Source: a marine actinobacterium PHSC20C1
GTDB lineage: Bacteria; Actinomycetota; Actinomycetes; Actinomycetales; Microbacteriaceae
Reading direction: 5' to 3'
NCBI GenBank assembly: GCA_000153145.1
Contig: CH672415.1
Coordinates: 1,364,750-1,428,749, forward strand
Length of the DNA: 64,000 bases
Shown here: piece by piece, positions 53,718 to 62,830 of the stretch
Numbering within the stretch: position 1 is the stretch's first letter
How the letters are laid out: each line of letters starts with the position of its first letter
The notes under the pieces: model-generated
What the model was told of the DNA's origin: nothing
The model's database searches: none
Seen by the model: only the letters and a program-made list of their open reading frames with translations
Made by a program: the position numbers and the translations under genes

Positions 53718-53859
53718 GTGTTTACTGCGGGCCGCGTCGGTTGCGACCGTGAGCCGCTGCATCTCGTCGAAGGCGACACTGAGCAGACAGCTTTTCAGGA
53801 TATGCCTGCTTCGTGAGATCCACAATCGTTAAGGCACGATTTTATGAAATTGGCTCAAA

Positions 53860-55059
53860 TCAGCGAATGCGTACCGAAAGGCACGTGACACAGCCTTCCA
53901 TCTTCTCGAACTCAGAGACGTCGACCGTGACTACGCGATACCCGAGATCTTCGATGAGTGCCGCAGTCTTGGGCGCTGAGGATGACATGAGCACAGCGTC
54001 ATCCGACAGCACAACAACGGCTGCACCCTCGGCCTCAGGAACGGCCAGGAAGCGGTCATAAAGATCAACGTTGTCGACAAGATCGGCATAACCAATAACG
54101 GTTCCGTCTGGCAGCGCAGTGACACCACTCTTCAAGTGCAGCACCTTCTCAACGGGAACAGCAATAACGGTGTAGCCGAGCGGGCCAACAATGGCACGCA
54201 GCTGGCGAACACCCTCAGCGTTCGTGCGGCCGCCTCGGCCGACATAAACCGTAGAGCCAACTTTGAGAACGTCGCCACCGTCGAGGGTTCCCGGCTGAAC
54301 AATCTCGTGCAGCTCAAGGCCGAGCGTCACAACACTCACGCGTACTGCGTCAACTTCGGCTTGACGGCTTTCGGCACCGGGGCTCGTGAGAACCGCTGCG
54401 TCACCGAAAATAACGACTGTGTCTTCGATGAAAACTGAATCTGCGAGCTCTTCAGCTGCAGGCACCTCAATGGTCTCAAAACCATTTGCGCGCAAGGCTG
54501 CGACGTAGCCCTCCCACTGGGTGTCGGCAAGGTCTGCATCGACAGGCACACGGTCGAGGTGAGTGAGCTCGCCCTCGCCCAAACGAGGAGAAGGCGCTCG
54601 AACCAAAGCGATGAGTCGCGTCGGCTGAGCCGCCCCATCGACAACCGCGTTCCACACTCGGCGGCCAACGGTCATCGCAGCAACGATTGTGGCGACAACA
54701 AAGATGAGGTTTGTGCCGAGCAGAGTGGCCAAAATAAAGGCCATAGCTTCAGCATTCCACGCCGCACCTGTCGCGACGATGCCGAGAGCGGTACCCAACA
54801 CTGCCGAAATTATTCCGAGAACGAGCCCGACAACAGCAGCGGTGTACCAGTAACGGTGGATCTCGAGCGCCGCTGCGAGGGAGTACAGAACGAAAAGCAC
54901 TGCCGCCATCGGCAAGAAGTACTGAGCAATCGCCGGCAGGTTCTCCGCCGCCGCACCATTGGACGTAAAGAACGCCAACCCGGTGGCGAGATACACGGTG
55001 CCTGCGACGGCAATTCCAGAAATAAACGCTGCGCCTAGACGCCGACCAACACTAATCAT
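53860..55059 (-). CDS. Membrane-anchored dimethylargininase (DDAH)-like fusion
   Basis: A 399-residue protein with an unusual design. Residues 1-~135 contain four helices (about 9-29, 46-66, 73-97 and 107-130). Residues ~147-399 are an amidinotransferase-fold domain like DDAH: SVFIEDTVVIFGDAAVLTSP, TLDGGDVLKVGSTVYVGRGG, HLKSGVTALPDG (catalytic His308) and MEGCVTCLSVRIR (Cys393). DDAH hydrolyses methylated arginines to citrulline. The ATG at 55059 begins the first helix cleanly. The DDAH part would face the cytoplasm if the N-terminus does. It follows purH on the same strand with a 55-bp gap. Confidence 0.85.
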   Translation of the reverse strand: MISVGRRLGAAFISGIAVAGTVYLATGLAFFTSNGAAAENLPAIAQYFLPMAAVLFVLYSLAAALEIHRYWYTAAVVGLVLGIISAVLGTALGIVATGAAWNAEAMAFILATLLGTNLIFVVATIVAAMTVGRRVWNAVVDGAAQPTRLIALVRAPSPRLGEGELTHLDRVPVDADLADTQWEGYVAALRANGFETIEVPAAEELADSVFIEDTVVIFGDAAVLTSPGAESRQAEVDAVRVSVVTLGLELHEIVQPGTLDGGDVLKVGSTVYVGRGGRTNAEGVRQLRAIVGPLGYTVIAVPVEKVLHLKSGVTALPDGTVIGYADLVDNVDLYDRFLAVPEAEGAAVVVLSDDAVLMSSSAPKTAALIEDLGYRVVTVDVSEFEKMEGCVTCLSVRIR

Positions 55060-55114
55060 GCCCACAAACCTATCTGTCAAAATATATGCGTTTGCCTTGA
55101 GAACTATTCGACTC

Positions 55115-56716
55115 TTAGTGGAAGAAATGGCGTTCGCCCGTAAAGTACATCGTGACGCCAGCCTCAATCGCGGCGGCGATCACTTCCTCATCACGAATAG
55201 AGCCACCGGGCTGAACGACCGCACGAACTCCGGCGTCAAGCAGCAGTTGCAATCCATCAGCGAAGGGGAAGAACGCGTCGCTGGCCGCGACCGAGCCCTT
55301 GGCGCGATCACCGGCACGCGAGATCGCCAACTGGCAGGAATCAACCCGGTTGACCTGCCCCATACCGACACCGACGGATGCTCCGCCATGGGCTAGCAAA
55401 ATGGCGTTCGACTTCACGGCGCGCACCGCCCGCCACGCAAACTCGAGATCTGCGAGAGTTTCCGCATCGGCAGGGTCACCTGCCGCAAGAGTCCAGGATG
55501 AGACGGGAGCAAAGTGGTTGTCGAGTTCCTGCACAAGCAGGCCCCCAGATAGCTGGCGCAACTCTGTGCCATCTCGCGAATAGTCTTCGGGCAATTGCAG
55601 CAGACGCAGATTCTTCTTTGCCTGCAGAATCTCGAGCGCTTCAGGCTCGAAACCTGGGGCGACAACAACTTCGGTGAAAATCGGGGCGATCGACTCCGCC
55701 GCAGCCTTGGTGATGATTCTGTTGGCCGCAATCACTCCGCCGTAGGCCGAGATTGGATCGCACGCGTGCGCCGCGACGTGAGCTTCTGCAATCGTGGCCG
55801 CGGTGGCAATTCCGCACGGGTTGGCGTGCTTGATGACAGCAACCGCGGGAGACTCGTGGTCGAAAGCAGCACGCAAAGCAGCGTCGGCGTCCACGTAGTT
55901 GTTGTACGACATTTCTTTGCCACCGAGCTGCGTTGCTTGGGCGATTCCGCTCGAGCCTGACACTCCGTAGAGCCCTGCCTGCTGGTGCGAGTTTTCGCCG
56001 TAGCGAAGAACGGCGAGCTGGTCAGCGGCAAGGTCGATGTGGGCGGGAAAGGCGGGGGCGGATGCCGTGGCATCCGTGTCGCCAAGGAGCGCACCGGTCA
56101 GGAACCACTGCGAGACCGCAGTGTCGTAAGCGGCGGTGTGGGCGAACGCTTGCGATGCCAGCGCGTAACGCTGAGCGAAAGTTGTGCCATCTCCTGCAGC
56201 CGCGGCGATGATTTCGTCGTAGCTGTCTGGGCTAGTCACGATCGCGACGTTGGCATGGTTCTTGGCGGACGCGCGCACCATGGCCGGTCCACCGATGTCG
56301 ATTTGTTCGACGATGTCAGCGGGCGCTGCGCCCGACGCGACGGTCTCGACAAACGGGTACAGGTTCACTACGACTAGGTCGAACGCCTTAATGCCAAGTT
56401 CATCAAGTTGAGCTTCGTGCGATTCGAGTCGGAGGTCGGCCAGAATTCCTGCGTGCACGGCGGGATGCAGCGTCTTTACGCGTCCGTCGAGCGACTCGGG
56501 AAAACCAGTGACGCTCGACACTTCGGTAACCGCATAGCCTGCGGCCGCAATAGTCTTTGCTGTCGAACCTGTCGAGACAATTTCGACTCCAGCGGCTGAA
56601 AGAGCGCCGGCGAGTTCGAGCAGTCCGGACTTGTCGCTCACCGAGATGAGAGCACGGCGCAGAGGAACGACATCGCGTTCGCGAAAATCAGCAGGGTTAT
56701 GGCTTGGGCCGCTCAT
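55115..56716 (-). CDS. purH: Bifunctional AICAR formyltransferase/IMP cyclohydrolase
   Basis: A 533-residue enzyme for the last two steps of IMP synthesis. The N-terminal cyclohydrolase has [20 protein letters not shown] and ETALGD-like residues in [20 protein letters not shown]. The C-terminal transformylase shows [40 protein letters not shown] and [20 protein letters not shown]. Full length. It follows purN by five bases, forming a purN-purH unit as usual. Confidence 0.97.
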   Translation of the reverse strand: MSGPSHNPADFRERDVVPLRRALISVSDKSGLLELAGALSAAGVEIVSTGSTAKTIAAAGYAVTEVSSVTGFPESLDGRVKTLHPAVHAGILADLRLESHEAQLDELGIKAFDLVVVNLYPFVETVASGAAPADIVEQIDIGGPAMVRASAKNHANVAIVTSPDSYDEIIAAAAGDGTTFAQRYALASQAFAHTAAYDTAVSQWFLTGALLGDTDATASAPAFPAHIDLAADQLAVLRYGENSHQQAGLYGVSGSSGIAQATQLGGKEMSYNNYVDADAALRAAFDHESPAVAVIKHANPCGIATAATIAEAHVAAHACDPISAYGGVIAANRIITKAAAESIAPIFTEVVVAPGFEPEALEILQAKKNLRLLQLPEDYSRDGTELRQLSGGLLVQELDNHFAPVSSWTLAAGDPADAETLADLEFAWRAVRAVKSNAILLAHGGASVGVGMGQVNRVDSCQLAISRAGDRAKGSVAASDAFFPFADGLQLLLDAGVRAVVQPGGSIRDEEVIAAAIEAGVTMYFTGERHFFH

Positions 56717-56721
56717 ACGAT

Positions 56722-57306
56722 TCAGAGTTCCTTTAGGTTGATGCGATTGTTAGCAATGTCTTCGATGGTCTGCACGAGCAGCCGGCGTTCGATTGGTTTG
56801 ATTCGTGCGTGCAGGTGCTCTTCGGTATCCCCCGGTTCGATTGCAACGCGCTCTTGCACGATGATCGGACCGCTATCGACACCATTGTCGACTTTGATAA
56901 CACTGGCGCCCGTCTGAGTTGCACCGGCGGTGAGAGCATCCCGAACGGCGTGGGCGCCAGGAAACTCGGGCAGGTAAGCCGGGTGAGTGTTAATAATGTT
57001 GGGAGACAACGCTTCAACAACGCGCGGCGGCAACAGCTTCATGAAGCCACTCAGCACAACGAGGTCGGCGTTCCACAATTGGATTTGCTGCAGCAGCTCG
57101 TCACCCCACTCATCGCGATTCGCGAAGCTCGACATGGGCACAGTGAACGTGGGGATGCCGTAGTGCTCAGCATGATCTAGGCCATCGGCGGCACGGTCGG
57201 CTCCAACTGCAAGCACGCGTGCGGGAAATTCGGCGCTTTCGGCCGCTTCGAGCAGGGCGGCGAGGTTAGACCCGCCCCCTGAGATCAAGACAACGAGTGT
57301 GAGCAC
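56722..57306 (-). CDS. purN: Phosphoribosylglycinamide formyltransferase
   Basis: A 194-residue enzyme adding a formyl group from 10-formyl-THF to GAR. It begins [20 protein letters not shown] (phosphate loop), and has [40 protein letters not shown] (His) and [13 protein letters not shown] (catalytic Asp). GTG start. It lies 9 bp after the DUF6350 gene, in the order found in many actinobacteria. Confidence 0.96.
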   Translation of the reverse strand: MLTLVVLISGGGSNLAALLEAAESAEFPARVLAVGADRAADGLDHAEHYGIPTFTVPMSSFANRDEWGDELLQQIQLWNADLVVLSGFMKLLPPRVVEALSPNIINTHPAYLPEFPGAHAVRDALTAGATQTGASVIKVDNGVDSGPIIVQERVAIEPGDTEEHLHARIKPIERRLLVQTIEDIANNRINLKEL

Positions 57307-57315
57307 CCACCCAGC

Positions 57316-58530
57316 CTAGCGCTGCGTGAACCCGTCATTTGCCCGATCGTGTCGGGCTGAAGCCAACAAACCTAAGCCCGCAGCGACAGCGAACTCAACG
57401 AATGCCCACCCGGCTACAACCCACGGATCGGGGCCGACATCGATCAGTCGACCGGGGCCAGCAGAACCGGCAGAGGCCCACGCGAGTAGTCCAATGATTG
57501 CTGCAGCGGTAAAACCAATTCCGCCCGCAACTAGCGCCAGCTCACGTCGACGTAACTCGCCCGCAATTCGCGGTCCCAAGACTGCGCCAACCAAGAATCC
57601 GATCACGACAGGTGCAAGCAGCCCAACGAATCCGAGCGCCAGATCGCCCTCTGGCAGGGCCCCGAGAACTGGAATTGCCGGAATCGGGCCCAGCGATGTC
57701 GCAAGAGGCGACACTGTTGAGCCTGTTCCAATCGCGAAGCCAGGCCCGACAAGCCAGGTCGCCGCCCAGACCACAATGTTCGGCAGGATCGCGAGTTGGC
57801 CGATCGTCACCGCGACTCCGCCCAACACCTCGGTGTGTAGGGCCTCGTACAGTCTGATTATCTCGGCGTATGACGTGACAATTGCCAGAGTTGTGACGAC
57901 CGTGGCAACGAGAATCAGTCCAGCGGCCGCGATCGCACCGCCCCGAAGTGACGTCGCAACGATTGTGCGCACGTGCGTGGGCCAGCGGCTGATCCAACGC
58001 CGAATTGGGCCAAGGACACGGCCCTTCGAACTGACGACCTGGCTGCCAATAATGAGCCCAATTGCGAAGACCACCGTCGGCAAGAGAGTGCCTTGCCACA
58101 GGGAAGGGCGAGCGACGGGATGCAGAGTAGAAAGAGTGACCACAAACGAGGCGGCACCAAAGGTTGCCAACGATGCAAGCGTGCCTAGCAGCGCATGGGA
58201 GGTCTCCGCCACGCGCCGGCCAGCGCGAACGCCCAAAAGCACCGTGAGCAGCGCAAAACCGAGCAGCGCCATCGTGATGGTAACTGGGGTTCCAGCCTCC
58301 ACTAGCCCGACTGCGGTCGAAACTTCGGGAGCCAAGACGACCGTAATGTCTGTGCCGTGACCGACCAACCAGATATCGACGGCGGTGCGCCAGAACACCG
58401 TCCAGTCAATCGCAAGACCATAGTGGATGCCCCACAGCAGCGTGAGCGGAACCAGAGGTATCGCGATACCGATGGCTACAACCAAGAGCGCCTCGAAGGC
58501 GGCAAAGAGGAGGGTGAGCTGGCGATTCAT
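57316..58530 (-). CDS. DUF6350-type integral membrane protein
   Basis: A 404-residue membrane protein with about ten helices, beginning MNRQLTLLFAAFEALLVVAI. The conserved core contains ILPNIVVWAATWLVGPGFAI and GTGSTVSPLATSLGPIPAIP, the usual mark of the DUF6350 family. Its function is unknown. Actinobacterial genomes keep it directly before purN, which is the case here. ATG start. The gap before it (58531-58636) has no recognisable element. Confidence 0.85.
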   Translation of the reverse strand: MNRQLTLLFAAFEALLVVAIGIAIPLVPLTLLWGIHYGLAIDWTVFWRTAVDIWLVGHGTDITVVLAPEVSTAVGLVEAGTPVTITMALLGFALLTVLLGVRAGRRVAETSHALLGTLASLATFGAASFVVTLSTLHPVARPSLWQGTLLPTVVFAIGLIIGSQVVSSKGRVLGPIRRWISRWPTHVRTIVATSLRGGAIAAAGLILVATVVTTLAIVTSYAEIIRLYEALHTEVLGGVAVTIGQLAILPNIVVWAATWLVGPGFAIGTGSTVSPLATSLGPIPAIPVLGALPEGDLALGFVGLLAPVVIGFLVGAVLGPRIAGELRRRELALVAGGIGFTAAAIIGLLAWASAGSAGPGRLIDVGPDPWVVAGWAFVEFAVAAGLGLLASARHDRANDGFTQR

Positions 58531-58636
58531 ATCGAAGCCGACAGTACCCCGCGATGCTCTCGTGAACGCTGCGGCCTACCGAGAATATTCGATCTGCCGT
58601 CAAAGTCTGTTGCCCGTAGTGCCCGCGCAACCGCCC

Positions 58637-59398
58637 TCAGCTCGCGAGTTCGCCGAATCCTTCACGCGTCATCGTCACGAGCATGTCGATCGCCTGCTGT
58701 GCAGCGGCACCGGTCGCCGAGAATGCCACAACGTCATTTTTCTTCGCGCCGAGCGACATGATTCCGATCAGACTGTTGGCTCTAACCGGCCCCTTACCCG
58801 TCGTGACGTCAGCAATCGTGGCCGTCGCATCGATTCCCGCGAGCGCCTGAACAATGGCAGCGGCGGGTCGGGAATGCAGCCCGTCGGGGTTGATAAGCGT
58901 CTCTTCCACGGTGATGGCAGCGGAGGCGACAGAACTAGGGATGACATCCGGGCTGGAGTCCACTGCAGTGTTCTCTGGCACAGATGCGCCATCCTCGCGA
59001 TCCGAGAGTTGGCTTTGCTTCGCGCCCATCGCGGCACGCGCTTCCCGGTCAACGTCGTCGAGTGCGGCCCCGGCATTGGCGAGCACGACAGCAGCAATGA
59101 GCCCTTCGACAAAGGGCGCATCCGTTAGCCGCACTTCGTCGCTCGTGGTCATGAATTCGGTTGCCATCGTGCCGCTGAGCACTGCAGAGCCGAGATCCAT
59201 AAAGACGAGCACTCCATCGCCGCTAGCGACCTCGTCAATGGCCTGTGCGACTTTCACAGCATCGGTTCCGGTAATCCCTTCGCCTGCCCCCGCTGCAATG
59301 GCAATTGCCGGCGGAGTCTCCCCGACCATTTCGAGGGCGAGGTCTACAGCCGCCTGCGCGAGTGCAGGGCTGTGACTCACGACAACAATCCCGATCAT
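58637..59398 (-). CDS. dhaM: Dihydroxyacetone kinase phosphotransfer subunit DhaM with HPr domain
   Basis: A 253-residue two-domain phosphocarrier. The N-terminal EIIA-man-like domain (1-~125) has the active His in GIVVVSHSPALAQAAVDLAL and DGVLVFMDLGSAVLSGTMAT. The C-terminal HPr domain (~165-250) has NPDGLHSRPAAAIVQALAGI (phospho-His) and KGPVRANSLIGIMSLGAKKN (regulatory Ser region). It passes phosphate from PEP and enzyme I to the DhaL-bound nucleotide. Enzyme I is not encoded here and must be elsewhere. It follows dhaL by two bases. Confidence 0.93.
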   Translation of the reverse strand: MIGIVVVSHSPALAQAAVDLALEMVGETPPAIAIAAGAGEGITGTDAVKVAQAIDEVASGDGVLVFMDLGSAVLSGTMATEFMTTSDEVRLTDAPFVEGLIAAVVLANAGAALDDVDREARAAMGAKQSQLSDREDGASVPENTAVDSSPDVIPSSVASAAITVEETLINPDGLHSRPAAAIVQALAGIDATATIADVTTGKGPVRANSLIGIMSLGAKKNDVVAFSATGAAAQQAIDMLVTMTREGFGELAS

Positions 59399-59400
59399 GC

Positions 59401-60042
59401 TCAGCTCGTTACGGTGTCGGCGAGCGCCTGAAACAAGAGTGTGCTCGAAGTGGCGCCGGGGTCGAGGTGTCCTGTGCTGCGCTCTCCGAGATAGCTTGCG
59501 CGGCCCTTGCGAGCAACGAGAGGCTCAGTCGAGTCACGACCCTTCTCGGCAGCGGCGAGAGCTGCGGATGCCGCAGCAGCGATGTCTGCGCCGCCAGCGA
59601 CGGCAGCATCCCAAGCATCTAGCGCAGGGTTGATCGCATCGAACATTGTCTTGTCGCCAGCTTCGGCCTTACCGCGCGCGACAACGCCGTCGAGTCCAGC
59701 TCGGAGCGCAGCGCCAAAGGCTGCACCATCAAGTTCTGCAACGGGGCCTGCGCTAACGCCCATCCTCAAAAAGAGTGTGCCATAGAGGGGTCCGGCTGCG
59801 CCGCCGACAGAAGTCACGAGCGTCATGCCCACTGACTTCAGTAGTTCGTCGGCGGCGGTCGCCGGTGCTGCACCAACTTTCTCGACAACCGCGTTCATGC
59901 CACGAACCATATTCGCGCCATGGTCGGCGTCACCAATGGCCGAATCAAGTTCGGTCAAATAGCTCTGTTGTTCTGTAACGAGCTCACGGAATCGCGCAAG
60001 CCAGGCAACAACGTGGTCGAGAGAGATGGTGCTTGTAGACAT
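59401..60042 (-). CDS. dhaL: Dihydroxyacetone kinase subunit DhaL
   Basis: A 213-residue subunit that carries the nucleotide cofactor. Magnesium/ADP ligands are in ELDSAIGDADHGANMVRGMN, followed by SVGGAAGPLYGTLFLRMG and the C-terminal SYLGERSTGHLDPGATSSTL. The ATG at 60042 (MSTSTISLDHVVAWL) is chosen; the frame extends 17 codons into dhaK without family similarity. It lies five bases after dhaK. Confidence 0.95.
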   Translation of the reverse strand: MSTSTISLDHVVAWLARFRELVTEQQSYLTELDSAIGDADHGANMVRGMNAVVEKVGAAPATAADELLKSVGMTLVTSVGGAAGPLYGTLFLRMGVSAGPVAELDGAAFGAALRAGLDGVVARGKAEAGDKTMFDAINPALDAWDAAVAGGADIAAAASAALAAAEKGRDSTEPLVARKGRASYLGERSTGHLDPGATSSTLLFQALADTVTS

Positions 60043-60047
60043 TGTTC

Positions 60048-61046
60048 TTAGACTCCCCAGCGGAGCCCGGCGGTGTTCACCGGGGCATCCCATAGTTTCA
60101 ACATTTCTTCATCAGCCTTGAGGATGGTGACCGAGCAGCCAGCCATGTCGAGGCTCGTGATGTAATCACCGACGAGGTTGCGCACAACCTGCACTCCGGC
60201 GGCTTCAAGTAGCTTCGCGACCTCGTTGTACATGATGTACAGCTCGATCTGCGGTGTTCCGCCCATTCCGTTCATCATCACAATGGCTGGTGAGCCTGTG
60301 AAGTCCATGTCGGAAAGGATCGGGTCGACCAGTTGCTTCGCGATCGAGGCGGCATCCGCCAGCTTCTCGCGGTGGCGACCGGGTTCTCCGTGGATGCCGA
60401 CGCCGATTTCCATCATGTCGTCTGGCAGATCGAAGGTGGGCTTGCCTGCCGCGGGAACGGTACAGCTGGTTAGTGCCATACCCATGGAGCGACCGGAGTC
60501 GTTGACGCGGTGTGCCAATGCGGTGACTGCGGCGAGGTCTTGCCCCTCTTCAGCTGCTGCGCCGACGATCTTTTCAAGCAATACTGTGAGGCCAACGCCG
60601 CGGCGTCCGGCCGTGAACAGTGAGTCTTGAACGGCCACGTCATCATTGACGACGATCGAGGCAACCTTCACTCCGGTTTCGGCTTCCGCCATTTCGGCAG
60701 CCATTTCGAAGTTCATGACGTCGCCGGTGTAGTTCTTGACGATGTGCAGCACGCCAGCTCCGGAATCAGCAACCTTGGTGGCTTCCTGCATCTGGTCGGG
60801 GGTCGGCGAGGTGAAGACTTCACCAGCACACGCAGCGTCGAGCATCCCGAAGCCTACGAATCCACCGTGAAGCGGTTCGTGGCCTGAGCCGCCACCGGAG
60901 ATGAGAGCGACCTTGCCAGCGCGAGTGGGCTCTGCGCGGTAGATCACGCGATTGACATGGTCGACCTTGAGTTCAGGATGCGCGGCGTCAATTCCGGCGA
61001 GCGCGTCGGCGAGTACCGACTCTGGGGTGTTAATCAGTTTCTTCAT
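60048..61046 (-). CDS. dhaK: Dihydroxyacetone kinase substrate-binding subunit DhaK
   Basis: A 332-residue subunit that binds dihydroxyacetone covalently. The nucleophilic His is in MEIGVGIHGEPGRHREKLAD, and the early loop is ISGGGSGHEPLHGGFVGFGM. Also GMGGTPQIELYIMYNEV. Full length. The start overlaps the stop of the glycerol channel gene by one base, so uptake and phosphorylation are coupled. Confidence 0.96.
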   Translation of the reverse strand: MKKLINTPESVLADALAGIDAAHPELKVDHVNRVIYRAEPTRAGKVALISGGGSGHEPLHGGFVGFGMLDAACAGEVFTSPTPDQMQEATKVADSGAGVLHIVKNYTGDVMNFEMAAEMAEAETGVKVASIVVNDDVAVQDSLFTAGRRGVGLTVLLEKIVGAAAEEGQDLAAVTALAHRVNDSGRSMGMALTSCTVPAAGKPTFDLPDDMMEIGVGIHGEPGRHREKLADAASIAKQLVDPILSDMDFTGSPAIVMMNGMGGTPQIELYIMYNEVAKLLEAAGVQVVRNLVGDYITSLDMAGCSVTILKADEEMLKLWDAPVNTAGLRWGV

Positions 61047-61804
61047 TACTTGGCCTTCTCTTCCGTGAGTGCCTCGGTGAGGGTGGTGTTGTCTGCTGCG
61101 GTCTTCGAGATGAAGCCGAACGCGAGGGCGGCGAGCACGCCGGCGAGAAGCTCAGCAGCGAGGTAAACCCATAGCTGCTCCCACGCGACTTGTCCGCCCA
61201 TGATCTGCTGAACGAGCATCGGGCCGGTGGTGCGAGCAGGGTTGATGGATGCGCCGGTGATCGGGCCAACAGGAATGATGGCGGCGAAGACGACGAAGCC
61301 GATGGCGAGTCCGGCGAAGCCGGGGGCTGCCTTGCGGTGGATAACGCCGAAGACGGTGAACACGAGGATGAACGTTCCGATGAATTCAGCGAAGAATGCC
61401 TGGCCAACGGGGATCGTGTCTGGGTTGAAGGAGGCGACTCCCAAGCCAGCGTCTACTGCGGCTTGGCCGAGAACGCCGACGATCGCGAACGCACCGGCAG
61501 TAGCACCGAGAAGCTGAGCTACGAGGTAGCCGGGAACTTCACGCCACGCAAACTTACCGGCGACGGCGAGACCGATCGTGACAGCCGGGTTGATGTGGTT
61601 GCCCGAGATGTAACCGAACACGTACACCGTTACAACGACGATGAGACCGAACGCGAACGAAATGATTCCGAGGCTGGCCATCGTGAATGGCTCATCACCA
61701 TTGAGGATGAAGGTTGCTGGCACGGAGCCGACACCGACGAATACAAGAAAAGCGGTACCTAGAAACTCTGCAGCCAGCTTCTGCCACTGCTTGTTCTCAT
61801 CCAT
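61046..61804 (-). CDS. glpF: Aquaglyceroporin, glycerol/dihydroxyacetone uptake facilitator
   Basis: A 252-residue MIP-family channel with six helices and both Asn-Pro-Ala loops: SGNHINPAVTIGLAVAG and GASINPARTTGPMLV. The Asp/Arg context of the second loop (NPAR followed by glycerol-type residues) favours a glycerol-like substrate. First gene of the glpF-dhaK-dhaL-dhaM operon, facing iclR. ATG start with AAGGAG upstream. Confidence 0.93.
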   Translation of the reverse strand: MDENKQWQKLAAEFLGTAFLVFVGVGSVPATFILNGDEPFTMASLGIISFAFGLIVVVTVYVFGYISGNHINPAVTIGLAVAGKFAWREVPGYLVAQLLGATAGAFAIVGVLGQAAVDAGLGVASFNPDTIPVGQAFFAEFIGTFILVFTVFGVIHRKAAPGFAGLAIGFVVFAAIIPVGPITGASINPARTTGPMLVQQIMGGQVAWEQLWVYLAAELLAGVLAALAFGFISKTAADNTTLTEALTEEKAK

Positions 61805-61833
61805 TAGTTCTCCTTTGAACTCGATTTATTCGT

Positions 61834-61890
61834 GCGACCGGGTGTCGCCGTATTCCGCAATATCGGAACGTTATTCGATAATGTCGAATA
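61834..61890. promoter_or_regulatory. Three inverted repeats in the glpF-iclR divergent region
   Basis: Perfect dyads: GCGAC-CGGGT-GTCGC (61834-61848), TTCCG-CAATAT-CGGAA (61853-61868) and TATTCGA-TAATG-TCGAATA (61872-61890). The last two have centres about 20 bp apart, two helical turns, and similar sequence (TTCCG/TTCGA). They are likely binding sites of the adjacent IclR-type regulator and control both directions. Confidence 0.6.
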
Positions 61891-61986
61891 TGCTACGTTC
61901 ACTATCATCTTGTCAAGCGCAGAAGCTGCGAAAGTAAACAGTCAGTGCAGACATAATGAAACCCGGCCTAATGACGAGGAACAGCG

Positions 61987-62760
61987 TTGATCCAATCCAT
62001 TGATCGAGCAGCACAGGTGCTGTCGTCTCTTCAAGGAGCGCGCCATCTCGGCATCACTGAACTCGCCGGACTCCTCGGACTTCCGCCATCAACAGTGCAC
62101 GGAATCGTCAAATCACTCCAAGCACACGGTCTTGTCGCCAAAGAACCCAATGGCAACCGCTACATGCTCGGCCCCGCCCTTCTCAAACTGTCTAACGTCT
62201 ACCTCGACACCCTCGACGTTCGAGCGCGAGCAATGCGCTGGACCCAAGAGCTCGCAAAACGAACCGGACTCGCCACTCGTCTCGGAGCCGAACTCTTCGA
62301 CGAGGTCATCGTCATCCACCACAACAACCGACCAGACGGCACTGAGCAAATGCCCGAGACCGGACTGTCGATTCCCGTGCACGCCTCCGCCATGGGCAAA
62401 ATTCTGCTGACCTACAACGCGGATGCCGCGGACCAACTGTTCGAGAAACCGCTACGCAGTCTCACCGGAGACACCATCACTGACCCAGCCAAGCTCATCC
62501 TGCAATTCGCGCAAATCGCCGAGCGGGGAATCGCGACGGAGGAAGACGAAGCCGTCCTTGGTGAGTCGTCAATTGCGGCACCGATCGCTGACCGCAACGG
62601 CAGTGTGATCGCCGCCGTTGCCGTTGTAATGCCCTCGAGTGAATGGCCGCCAGAGGACAACGTGCTCAATGTATTGCGCGAGACAGCGCGCAACATCTCG
62701 CGAGAGCTCGGCTTCGCCGCCTGGCCACCACCTGTCGTGCGGCGCCCGAGCGACGACTAG
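61987..62760 (+). CDS. IclR-family transcriptional regulator
   Basis: A 257-residue regulator. N-terminal winged helix (4-70: ITELAGLLGLPPSTVHGIVK), C-terminal effector domain with PVHASAMGKILLTYNADAAD and a final AVAVVMPSSEWPPEDN. The start is TTG (MIQSIDRAAQVLSSLQ) with GAGGAA 6 nt upstream. Its place opposite glpF-dhaKLM suggests it controls glycerol or dihydroxyacetone use, like GylR. Confidence 0.9.
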   Translation: MIQSIDRAAQVLSSLQGARHLGITELAGLLGLPPSTVHGIVKSLQAHGLVAKEPNGNRYMLGPALLKLSNVYLDTLDVRARAMRWTQELAKRTGLATRLGAELFDEVIVIHHNNRPDGTEQMPETGLSIPVHASAMGKILLTYNADAADQLFEKPLRSLTGDTITDPAKLILQFAQIAERGIATEEDEAVLGESSIAAPIADRNGSVIAAVAVVMPSSEWPPEDNVLNVLRETARNISRELGFAAWPPPVVRRPSDD

Positions 62761-62766
62761 CTCGAC

Positions 62767-62808
62767 CAGCAACGGCCAGCCGCCTGTGGGGACGACTAGC
62801 CGTTGCTG
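62767..62808. terminator. Hairpin between iclR and the convergent secreted-protein gene
   Basis: CAGCAACGGC (62767-62776) pairs perfectly with GCCGTTGCTG (62799-62808) across a 22-nt loop. No T-run follows. It is in the short gap between convergent stops and likely ends both transcripts. Confidence 0.55.
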
Positions 62809-62830
62809 TAGTGCGTGAGGTGGATGCCTT

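Noticed and set aside
57326-58360. Long plus-strand open frame (~344 codons) opposite the DUF6350 gene
   Set aside because: Its product is low-complexity (Pro, Ala, Ser, Arg), lacks any domain and mirrors a membrane protein on the other strand; it is a GC-rich shadow.
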